Shown piece after piece: positions 30,684 through 40,250 of a stretch of DNA of 64,000 nucleotides. Position 1 is the stretch's first letter; each line of letters begins with the position of its first letter. Position numbers and translations under genes: made by a program. This DNA is from Datisca glomerata (taxonomy: Eukaryota; Streptophyta; Magnoliopsida; Cucurbitales; Datiscaceae): assembly GCA_003255025.1 (NCBI GenBank), contig QANY01003900.1, positions 2,028,690-2,092,689 of the forward strand, written 5' to 3'. The notes under the pieces were generated by a model that saw nothing but the letters and a program-made list of their open reading frames with translations, was not told the DNA's origin and did not search any database.

Positions 30684-32392
30684 TTAATATTATAAGATCC
30701 ATTACACTTTATCTTAAAATTAACTTACTCATTTAAATTAATTTTCTTTCTTAATTGGTCCTTCAACTTTTTCAATCCATCAACTTACCTCATTGACCGT
30801 TAAATGATTGTTAAATGGTCACATGCATGGTACATGCCTATTTTTTTAAATTTTGCCTTTTCTTCAACTTTATAGGCTATTTATCTCCCATGTTTTTTCA
30901 TAAAAAAAACAACCATAAATTGCATCTCCCTCTTTATCGATTTGTCAAAATTTTGATAAATTCTCCTCTAATTTCAGTAATGGTTCGGGTTTAGTCTCAT
31001 GTAAGTTCGGTTGATAAAAAATAAATATTATTGATAAAAAATAGCAACGGCTCAGTTTTAGAAAAAATAGTAACAGCTCGGGTTTAGAAAAAATAACAAC
31101 ATTTATTCATGTCGGATATGATTGATAAAAAACAGCAACGGTTCAGGTTTAGAAAAAATTACAACAGTGTGAGTTTATAAAAAAATAGCAACAGTACGGG
31201 TATAGAAAAAATAGCAACATTTATTCATACTGAAGAAAAATAAATATGATTGATGAAAAATAATAACAGTTTGGGTCTAGAAAAAATAGCAACACTTCGG
31301 GTTTTGAAAAAAATAGCAAGGACTCAGGTTTAGGAAAAATAGCAATATTTATTCATGCTGGAGAAAAATAAATATGATTGATAAAAAAAATAGAAACAGT
31401 TCGGGTTTAAAAAAATAGTAGTGATTTGGGTTTAAAGCAACATTTATTTATGTTGGAGAAAAAATAAATATGATTGACAAAAAATACCAACGGTTCGGGT
31501 TTAGAAAAAATATCAATAGTTCGGGTTTAGTAAAATAGCAACAGTTCGGGTTTAGAAAAAAATAACAAAGATTTAAGTTTAGAAAAAATAACAACATTTA
31601 TTCATACTGCAGAAAAATAAATATAATTGATAAAAAATAGCAACAGTTCGAGTTTAGAAAAAATAGTAACAGTTTAGGTTTAGAAAAAATAGCAACATTT
31701 ATTCATGCTGGAAAAAAATTAATATGAATGATAAAAAATAATAATGGTTTGGGTTTAGAAAAATCAACAATGGTTTGGGTTTAAAAAAATAGCAACAGTT
31801 CAAGTTTAAAAAAATAGCAACATTTATTCATGTTGGAGAAAAATAAATATGATTGATAAAAAAATAACAAAGATTCGGGTTTAGAAAACAAATAACAGTT
31901 CGAGTTTAGAAAAAATATCAACGGTCCGGGTTTAGAAAATATAGTAACATTTATTCATGAAGGAGAAAAAGAAATATGATTGATAAAAATATAGCAACGG
32001 TATGGGTTTAAAAAAATAACAACATTTATTCATAAAAGAGAAAAATAAATATAATTGATAAAACTGAAACTGAACCTGTAGAAGACTAAACCCGAACCAT
32101 TGCTGAAACTAGAAGAGAATTTGTCAAAAAAATTGACAAATTAGTGAAGAGGGAGATATAATTTGTGGCCGAATTTTTTTATGGAAAAACATGGGAGATG
32201 GGTAGCATATAAGATTGAAGAAATTGGTAAAATTAGAGAAAAATAGGCATATGTCATATGTGTGACTATTTAACAGTCATTTAACGGTCAGTAGAGTAAA
32301 TTGATAGATGGAGAAAATTGAAATACCAATTAGAAACGAAAATTAGTTTAGGGGGTAAGTTGATTGTAAAGGATTTTTACGGTCTTTCCTTG
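30684..32392. mobile_element. Element with ~310-bp inverted repeats and a minisatellite-like core
   Basis: The left arm (30,684-30,996) is inverted in the right arm (32,083-32,392). Examples are TTTAACGGTCA and its complement around 30,802 and 32,280, and GGTTCGGGTTTAGTC at the inner edge of the left arm matched by GACTAAACCCGAACC on the right. Between them lies about 1.09 kb of degenerate tandem repeats. Possible target duplications TTTTTCTTGGG (30,673-30,683) and TTTTTCCTAGG (32,393-32,403) are imperfect. No coding sequence. Long arms fit a MULE-like non-autonomous element. Confidence 0.7.
30997..32082. repeat. Degenerate tandem repeat core
   Basis: Many copies of short modules: AGTTCGGGTTTAGAAAAAAT, AATAGCAAC, and an interspersed block ATTTATTCATGCTGGAGAAA followed by AATAAATATGATTGATAAA. 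The modules form a higher-order unit of roughly 100-150 bp. All are A-rich on the plus strand and non-coding. Confidence 0.85.
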
Positions 32393-32424
32393 TTTTTCCT
32401 AGGTAGAAATTTTTTGAACGGGCT

Positions 32425-32952
32425 ATGACTTATCACAACGGGCTACAGGAAAACATTCATGCTGTTGAGGAGGAGGTAGTCGGCTGTAGGAGAATGGTGA
32501 TAGAGAGCACCAAAGCTTATGGTGACGTTGTCTCTGAACGAGACAATCTTAAGAAGGTAGAGGTTGACCTTCAGCGGGTCGTTGTCCATTTAACTTATGA
32601 ACTGGAAGCGGTCGCGGATAAGCAATTGAAGCTCGAGTGGCCTTTGTAGGAGGCTGAGAGGTCCGCAGAGATAAGTGGGGAGAACTTGTCTATTGTTAAG
32701 GCAAGGTTGGCTAAGGCCTAAGACGCGTTGGCCAAGTCAAGTGAATGGGATGCTGGTCTTGCAGCTGAGTACCAGGCCATGATCGACGAGTATGAGCAGA
32801 TGGCTTACATGGCGGGTTACCGTGACGCCAAGACTGATAAGCCTCCCTGTATGTCGCTGGTCCCCATTCCTGATGAGCTTGTTGATCCCGAGGCTGAGCT
32901 TCCCTCTTCCACCACTGAAGTAGCTACTGGCGCTACTCCTGTGGAGAATTAG
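32425..32952 (+). pseudogene. Oppositely oriented, coiled-coil-like ORF next to gypsy pol (unrecognised)
   Basis: Two frames, 32,425-32,649 and 32,728-32,952, read in phase through one TAG (32,647-32,649) and a TAA at 32,718-32,720, as if they were one protein of over 175 residues. The first part is rich in heptad-like Glu/Leu/Val (HAVEEEVVGCRRMVIES, SERDNLKKVEVDLQRVV) and looks coiled-coil. The second has EYQAMIDEYEQMAYMAGY and an acidic Pro/Glu/Thr-rich end. It lies past the 3' end of a minus-strand gypsy pol in antisense orientation, where some plant Ty3/gypsy (Tat-lineage) elements carry an extra ORF. That link is inference from position; no function is known. The 5' end abuts the inverted-repeat element. 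Confidence 0.5.
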
Positions 32953-33239
32953 CATATGTTTCTTTTTTTCTCTGTCTTTTTTCATTTGGAATTGCCCTGT
33001 AAATTTTCTCATTTTTTTTAATGAAATAACTTTTTTTCTCAGTATGCTTTCGTCATTTCCTTTAATTTTTTAGTTTTTATCAATCGATTTTATTTTTAGT
33101 AAATTTCCACAAGTAATAAAAGGTATTCAAGTAAAGTTATAAGTTACTTAATCCATTTCAAATAAATTGGAAGTTCTTTTCAAGATATGCTTAGGTGAGA
33201 GTGTGTTCACATTTTTTGTCTGTTTCTTCTTTTCATTTG

Positions 33240-33530
33240 TTGGGGTTGAAACTCCCTTTCTTTTTACTACAAGCGGGTTTTGGAGTTGTCTATCTCCATG
33301 ATTCCTCATTGTCCAGTTAATGTCCTTAGTTTCTTCTAAGAGTATGACTTATGAACTGCCCCTCTCAAAGACTTTTTAGTGTCTTTAGTTCCTTCTAGAA
33401 GTAGAACTTATGAATTGTTGCTCCCAATGATTTTTAGTGCCCTTAGTTCTTTTTTAGAGTAACACTTATGAACTGCCCCTCCTAAGGACTTTTTAGTGCC
33501 CTTAGTTTCTTTTTTAGTAGTAGTCTGGTT
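33240..33530. repeat. Tandem repeat, about 60-bp unit
   Basis: Three to four imperfect copies of a unit with ACTTATGAACTGCCCCTC, GACTTTTTAGTG and CTTAGTTCTTTT. It lies between the end of the gypsy pol and the plus-strand ORF, so it belongs to the non-coding 3' part of that element. Confidence 0.8.
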
Positions 33531-34680
33531 GAGGAGAGAAGTTTGACGTTTGTGGAAAAAAAGTACGGGGATGATGTCTCATTATAATGGATCTTTTATG
33601 GTTTCTGCAATTCCGTTCCTTCTCCTGTTTCCAAGTGGTAATAACTGCTTCCTCCAATTTTACGAATGATGTATGGTCTTTCCCATGTTGGTCCAAGCTT
33701 CCCTTCCATTTGGAAGATTTTTCTGAGGACCAGTTCTCATGTTTGAAATTCTCGCTTCCTCACTTTTTTCTAGAAATGAGATCTCTTTTTCCTGATTGTA
33801 ACGGGTCATTCTGATCATGACTTCTTCTCTTATTCCCTCTAGTTCATCGAGACCATTTTTTAGGAGCTCTCCATCTTGTTGTTCATTTAGTTTGGATCTG
33901 ATGGTAGGGCTTCCAATTTCTACGGAGATGACCATTTCCGCTCCGTATGACAATGCAAACGAGGTTTCTCCCGTAGTTTCTCTCAGGGTCGTTATGTATG
34001 CCCATAAGACTACAAGTAGTTCTTCTACCCATTTTTCTTTTGTTGATTCCAGACGTTTCTTCAGGTTATCAAGTATGACTTGGTTTGATCTTTTCGTTTA
34101 TCCATTCCCTTGTAGGTAGTGAGGCGTGGAGAAGAGATTCGTGATTTTTTGATATTTACAAAATGCTCTTACCAAGTTCTCAGTGAAATGAAGTCCATTG
34201 TCAGATACCAAGATCTGGGGATCCCATACCTGCACACCAAGTTCTTCTATATGAACCCTTTTTACTTCTTCCTCACGAATTCTGGTAAAAACTTCAGCCT
34301 CGATCCACTTACTGAAATAGTTTGTTGCAACTAACAAGAAGCGTTTTTGGGCAGGCGCCATGAGGAGTGGTCCAACAATGTCTTGGGCCCATTGCATGAA
34401 CGGCCAAGGACTAGACACAGTTCCCTGGGGGCTATTTTTGCTACGGGCGTGAAACACTAACACTTGTCGCATCTTTTTGCATGTTGTTTGGCGTCTTGAT
34501 GTATTTGAGGCCAGTAGTATCCTTCATTCATGACTTTATGGGCTACTGATCTGCCCTCAGTGTGGTTTCTGCATATGTTCTCATGAATTTCCGCTAGTAC
34601 ATACTGGGCTTCTTTTTCTCGTAGGCACTTCAGGTATTGTCCTGCAACCATTTTCTTATATAATACCATGTTAATCATCG
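33525..34680 (-). pseudogene. gypsy integrase remnant
   Basis: The zinc-binding part reads GYYWPQIHQDAKQHAKRCDKC (down to 34,457), then the frame shifts into the core: WAQDIVGPL with the first catalytic Asp, LLVATNYFSKWIEAE, and VSDNGLHFTENL with the second Asp. The C-terminal part continues in other frames at 33,953-33,660 (SFALSYGAEMVISVEIGSPT) and ends near 33,525. At least three frame changes or stops. Confidence 0.88.
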
Positions 34681-35830
34681 TGTACCTGGTACTTCGTTGT
34701 CACGTATTTTTGGCAAGTAGTTTATCTTCAAGAAGTGTTTTCCTTCAACCAAGCGGATTATGTCGTCTTGCCAACTAGGCTCCCGTTCAATTTCTACATC
34801 AGCCATGTTAGTCAACGGGAGCGAGATGCTTGGTTCTCTCAGAATTGCTACAAGGACTTTCATTCTATAAGGGAGGTGTAATGAAGATCCTAGGTTTGCT
34901 AGGGCATCAGCATGTCTGTTCTCTGTTCTTAGAATTTGCTGGATTTCATAATCCCTTAACGTATTAAGGAGATCATTCGCCTGTTTTAAGTACTTTATCA
35001 TCCGTTCATCTTTTGCTATGTATTCTCCCGTGATCTATTTTATGATCAACATGGAATCGTAGAAAATTTTAACCTTAGTTACCTCATATTCCTGCAGCGG
35101 GGATATTCCCATTATCAGTGCTTCATTATTTGATGCATTGAATTCGAAGGAGATGGAATGCTCCAATATTTCCCCAAAGGAAGTTTATGTGACCACCCCT
35201 GCTCTTTCTCCTCTATTGTTTGAATCATCATCTACAAAGAGCGTCCAGGCTCCATTTTCTCCCATTTGTTGTTTTTCCCGTTCTACTTCCCCTCCCGTGA
35301 AATCGGCCACGAAATCCGCTAATGCCTGTCCTTTTGATGCTTGAGGCTCGTAACTGATGTCGTATTAATTCAGCTCAATTGACCATTTTGTTATTCTCCT
35401 GGTTGCATCCTTTGAATGTAGAAGGCTTTTAATGGGAGATTCTGTTAGTACTTTGATGTTGTGGGCTTAGAAGTAGGGCCTTAGCTTTCGTGTTGCAGGT
35501 ACAACTACCAATACTAGTTTCTCCATTCATTTATACCTTGTTTCCGCTGCTGCAAGACTTTTACTTATGAAGTATATAGGTTTTTGTTTTCTTTGTTCTT
35601 CTTTGAAGAGAATTGCGCTGCCTACCCTCGTTACAACGACTACATATAACAGAAGTTGCTCGCCGAGAATAGGCTTGGAGAGTAAAGTGGGTAGTCAGAT
35701 ACTCTTTAATTTTGGTGAAGTCCCCTTCACAGTCCTCATTCCAACCGCTCACTGAGATTTTCCACAATCTTTTGAAAAAATGTTTGCATCTATTCGTTGA
35801 CCTGGCAATGAACCTGTTTAGGGCGGCCAA
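34675..35830 (-). pseudogene. gypsy RNase H remnant
   Basis: The 35,830-35,561 frame covers the end of RT and the connection. RNase H follows with an ASNNEALIMGISP-type segment near 35,130 (read with a stop nearby) and then LKQANDLLNTLRDYEIQQILRTENRHADALANLGS (35,001-34,900), the standard C-terminal RNase H block containing ADALA. Several stops. Confidence 0.82.
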
Positions 35831-36000
35831 TCTTCTTGTTACCCCTTAGATTTTTTTGAGTTACGCGGGGACCTCATTTCTATAATCGCATTTACTTGGT
35901 ACGGGTTTACTTCGATTCATCGTTGTGTAATTAGATGTCCAATGAACTTTCCCGCTGACACCCCAAAAGTGCATTTCTTCAGGTTTAGCTTCATGGAATT

Positions 36001-36657
36001 TCACCTTAGAATAGAGAAGGCTTTTTCAAGGTCCTGAAGGTGGTGTTCCCGCTTCTTACTTTTGACCAGCATGTCATCAACGTAAACTTCTATATTCCTT
36101 CCAATTTTCTCGCTGAAAACTTTGTTCACCAGCCTTTTATAAGTTGCACCAGCATTTTTTAGACAAAAGGGCATGACTTTGTAGCAATAGACACCGTATT
36201 CAGTAATGAAGGAAGTCTTTTCTGAATCGGGTTGGAACATTTTTACCTAATTGTAACCTAAGTAAGCGTCCATGAAGTTGAGCAGTTCGTGCCCAGAAGT
36301 GGCGTCCACCATCTGATCAAACCTTGGTAGTGGGTATTTGTCTTTGGGGCGTGCTCTGTTTAGGTCAGTAAAGTCAACATATATTTTCCACTTTTCGTTC
36401 TTCTTTCGTACCATTACTACGTTAGCGTGTAATTCGGGATAGTTCACTTCTCTGATGAAACCTGCTGCTAAGAGCTTCTCAACCTCCACTTTGATCGCTT
36501 CGTTCCTTTCAAGGGCAAAGCTTCTCTTCTTTTGTTTCACATGTTTCATAGTGGGATTAGTGTTTAACCTATGGCAGATGATTTCTTCTAGGATGCCAGG
36601 CATTTCCTGCACCGCTACTGCAAACACATCTTTGTTTTCCCTTAGGATTTCTTTCAA
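36001..36657 (-). pseudogene. gypsy reverse transcriptase remnant
   Basis: Frame 36,657-36,247 carries EGFIREV-type and FTDLNRARPKDKYPLPRFDQMVDATSGHELLNFMDAYLGYN. A single TAG then interrupts before KMFQPDSEKTSFITEYGVYCYKVMPF (36,240-36,001), and the polymerase motif YVDDMLVKSKK is intact (about 36,050-36,085). Apart from this stop the RT core is well preserved. Confidence 0.9.
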
Positions 36658-36953
36658 CCTCTTTTTCTCATTTTCTTCGAGACGTGCACCAACGTTTTTT
36701 TATTTTCTAGAGCATATGGGCTCCGTTTCCTCTCTCGCCTCGTACGTTGGGTCATCTTGCCCATCTCTCTGTAATTGCTACAGATCTGTGGGTCCCTCAA
36801 CCTTTTTCGTAGCTTTTTTCTTTGCAGACTCTAAAGCGATTACTGAACAGATATGATTTGTGGCTTGATCGCCTTTTATTGTTTCCACTCCTTCTAAAGA
36901 TGGGTATTTCAACACTTGGTAGAATGTTGAGAGTACAGCCTTCATTTGTGGAG

Positions 36954-37205
36954 TCAGGTCCATCTTAGAATCGCATTGTACGGGGAGGTTGTTCCCATTA
37001 CTATGAATTCGCGCATATGGTTAAACGGGTATGCGCTCATTGGGAGTGTTAGGGTTCCTTCTAAGTAGCTAATGGCTCCGTTGAATCTGATCAACGGATG
37101 TGATTTTCCTTGTAATTTTTTATCCCCCATGGACATTTTCTCCACAGTTTCTCGATACAAGATGTTCACTTCGCTTCCATCGTCTACCAAGACCTTCCTT
37201 AACAA
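36954..37205 (-). pseudogene. gypsy protease remnant
   Basis: The aspartic-protease-like active site VDDGSEVNILY is intact, followed by the usual LTLPM and MGTTSPYNAILRW segments. The frame ends in a stop before RT, and the linker (36,963-36,778) is in another frame. Confidence 0.82.
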
Positions 37206-37699
37206 GCAGTTGCTAACCTAAATTGAAATGATGAGAACATCATTGTGGTGCTCGTCATTTTCTACATTGGAGTCGCCGAACACTAGCGACGAGTTCCCTT
37301 TGCCACTTGAGGACTTCTGCTGATGTCTTTCTAACGTTGGCCGCTTACAGTATTTCTTCACTTCCCTTTTTGTTGTCCCTTCTTGCTCAGTTATGCTATA
37401 ACCGTGTCGACGATGCGGAGGGGTTGTTTCCCATTATCCCTCATATCTTCTTCTTGGTTGTCTTTCTCAGTCTCGTGTTTTTGTTCATCTCTTTTCACAA
37501 ATCGGCTAAGGTATCCTTCTTTGATCAGTTGCTCAATATAGCCTTTGATATGGAAACATTCTCGTGTATAATGCCCGTTGCTTTTATGATAGGCGCAATA
37601 TTTGTCTTTGTCTTTGTAGCTAGGTTCCTTAGCGAACAGGGTTGGTCTTTTTAGCCAGGGTTTATCTTTAAATTGTCTCCAGTATTTGGTTGACTGGGA

Positions 37700-38879
37700 T
37701 GGTCAACGGTATGTAGACCTTGTCCCTCGGGTGGGTTCTGTCAAAATATCACCTCCGGTGGGCATTCCTGTTCTGTTGGACTTTCTTCCCATCCGTTCCT
37801 TCTGCTTTGTCATGTTTCCTCCCTTCAGATCTTAAGCTTTTTTCTCGCTTCCGAGATTCTTCTTCCTTCCGTTCAACCATTCTTCGCATACTACTCTTCT
37901 CTTCCTCCAATTTAATATAGGCTTATGCCCATTGAAAAACTTATGCCATGGAAATGGGCTTCACTTTGAACAGGTCCTTGAAGAAGGTTGACTCTGGGTC
38001 CAGACCTCATCGGAAGGCCTATCTGGTGAACTGGTTGTCGCAGTTCTCGACCTTGACCATTTCATCTTTGAAGTGGTGAGTGTTCTCCCGCAGGGACTCC
38101 CCTTCCTTGGTGGATATCATCATCAGATGTTTTGAGTCTTCTATGATGGTACGGTATGTTGAGTACTATTCTATAAAAATAGAGGACATAATAGCCAAGT
38201 TCGTGATTGAGTGCATTGGTAAGGAGTCGTACAATTTCAAAGTCGTTCCATCTAAACTGGTAGGGAACATTCTACACATTAACTTGTCGTCGTGTTGGTA
38301 CAACGCCTGAATCATCGAAGATGGTCTACTGTGCACGATGAATTTTTTTGGGTACATGTGCTGCTAGAACTTCTGGGCTTAATGGTGTCCTGATAAGAGA
38401 CTTAAGGTCGTTCTTTCCTGTGCTCCCTAGATTCCTTATCTCCATCATCTTTTGGTCGAATAACTCCTCAATTGCTTCTCTTGACATGATTTGGGGTTCT
38501 TGAACTTCTCTTGTAGTTTCCTTCACAAGGTTTTGCGATTGGACTTCTTCTTCACGTCGTATGCTTCTATCGTTCTCGCGGTCCTCTTTCCTTTCATCTC
38601 GTTGGTCATCCTCGAAGTGGGTTTCCTATTCGTCATCATTCACTCGTTGGCTAACTTCTGCTCTTATTTTTGCTAGTTCATGTTGTAGCGTGTTGTTTGC
38701 TCTTGTACATCCTTCCACGCATTGTGCATTGCATCAGCATTCCTTCTTTCCATCTCGTACATCCTGTTCACGATCGTCTGCAGCAATTCTATGGGTGGGG
38801 TCGGTTGATCTGCATGCTCATCTTCGTTTCTCTGTCTGTTGTCTCCATTTAAAGTCGTGTTAAATCTGATTCTAGACAT
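37700..38879 (-). pseudogene. gypsy gag remnant
   Basis: Starts at 38,879 with MSRIRFNTTLNGDNRQRNE. It continues through frames at 38,526-38,326 and 38,357-38,166 (LYQHDDKLMCRMFPTSLDGTTLKLYDSLP, the conserved capsid region) and to about 37,700 with a highly charged tail (KLEEEKSSMRRMVERKEEESRK). Stops and frameshifts throughout. A zinc-knuckle region probably follows near 37.6 kb but is unclear. Confidence 0.8.
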
Positions 38880-38944
38880 GTTTACGATTTTGTAGGGTAG
38901 GTTTCTTGAGATTTTTTCTCAGGCTCTCAATGAAAGCACCAGAA

Positions 38945-39760
38945 TGTAAAAAAAAAATTCCATCTAATTTAAGATTAAGGGGAAAATATATTGATAATGA
39001 TAACATTTACGTAAGTCTTAATGGGATAGAGAGAAATGTTAATGATCCAAAATCACCAAGAGTAAATGCACATAATCTACTCTTTATCTTTACTGTCTTA
39101 CCTCTCCCAATTTCATTGAATACATTTGTTTTATATACACTTTCTCAATTGTATGGGCTTGATTAAAATAATAAAACAAAGAAAAAAATATTAGATGATG
39201 TACTCATCAGGCCTAGGATAATACCCATTCGTGAGGATCCCCTTTCTTCTTTATTTTTATTTGTCGCACTCAGCCGTCCTTCAATAGCTACGACCTGACT
39301 AGTTCCTATGGTTCCGAGCCAATCAGTCAGAACCACTTGGTGGCCTATCCTGTCTTGTCTGGATGGTGTAGCTTACCCAATCAACCATGGTCACTTGATT
39401 GTCGGTCTGAACTCATTTCCCCATTCTAATGTTTCGTCCCGTCCTTGAGGTAATGTCCCTGTTCTTGGAGTAATGATCCCCCGTTCTTGAGATGTCGGTT
39501 CATGTTCTTGAAGTGATGATCATTCGTTCTCGAGATGTTGATTCCCATTCTTGAATTGATAATCCTATGTTCTCGAGATATCGGTTCTCGTTCTTGAAGT
39601 GATGATCCCTCATTCTACGAATATCTCGCGACTTCAGTTCGTCATCCGCTTCTGCTTTTTTGACATTTTCCGCGAGTCCTGGGTAGGTCCATTCGTGCAC
39701 GTGGCAGCGAATATATTTTACATGTTCACTGATTTTTAGGCAAAGTACAGAAAGGTACTA
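38945..39760 (-). repeat. Probable 5' LTR of the gypsy element
   Basis: Begins with TGTAAA next to the primer-site candidate. It contains a tandem repeat at about 39,430-39,620 with units such as TTCTTGAAGTGATGATC alternating with GTTCTCGAGATRTYGG. No second copy in the window to prove the boundaries, so the outer end is a guess. Confidence 0.5.
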
Positions 39761-40250
39761 GGATATTAACTATTTTTCTTTTGGTAAATGATTAAATGAT
39801 TTTTACCAAACAAATATGTCGGCTGATAAAATTGAGAAGTCAAACACTAACAAGGAACAAGTGTACATTTTAGATGCTATCAATTTTGTTAGGAATTGAA
39901 CTCTCAACGCTTTTCCTTCTTTTTCGTATCAAATAAAGAGGTATGTGTTTGTCCTTCCCTATTATCATAAGGGAGCCTCAAATTTGGGGTCACATTAATT
40001 ATAGGAAATTGAAAATAAGATCAATTGTATGAACCCACCACACCTGCACAGATTGAACCAGCAACATAGTAACACTGTCTCTACATCTTGCATACTGCTG
40101 TAAAGGAACAATACTTCTAATGCTATATAAACTATACACAGCTTCTGCAACAAACATGGAGAAAAAGGAGTGAAGATCATTTACATATTTATACCAAACT
40201 GAACTAAAGATAATCGACATATCCGCAGATGGAGCAGTCATTTCATGGGA
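39761..40250 (-). other. 3' flank and UTR of the DGD2-type gene
   Basis: Sequence beyond the DGD2 stop codon (minus strand), probably including the 3' UTR. The minus-strand frames at 39,995-40,241 have no supported identity. Confidence 0.4.

Larger units (their letters stand above)
33525..39760 (-). mobile_element. Ty3/gypsy LTR retrotransposon, inactive, minus strand
   Basis: Domains follow in gypsy order from high to low coordinates: gag (38.9-37.7 kb), protease (37.2-36.95), RT (36.66-36.0), RNase H (about 35.8-34.7), integrase (34.68-33.53). The start of gag-pol is preceded by a primer-site candidate (TGGTGCTTTCATTGAG, about 38,925-38,940) and an LTR-like boundary at 38,945. I cannot find the matching 3' LTR on the low side, where an inverted-repeat element interrupts the sequence at 32.4 kb. 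Stops and frameshifts occur in every module. The high-coordinate boundary is approximate. Confidence 0.88.

Noticed and set aside
30997..32082. CRISPR-like regularity of the repeat core
   Set aside because: The modules are degenerate and have no unique spacers, and the genome is a plant's; it is a tandem repeat.
33587..39166. Numerous plus-strand frames in the gypsy region
   Set aside because: They are opposite-strand shadows of the clearly recognisable minus-strand gag-pol.
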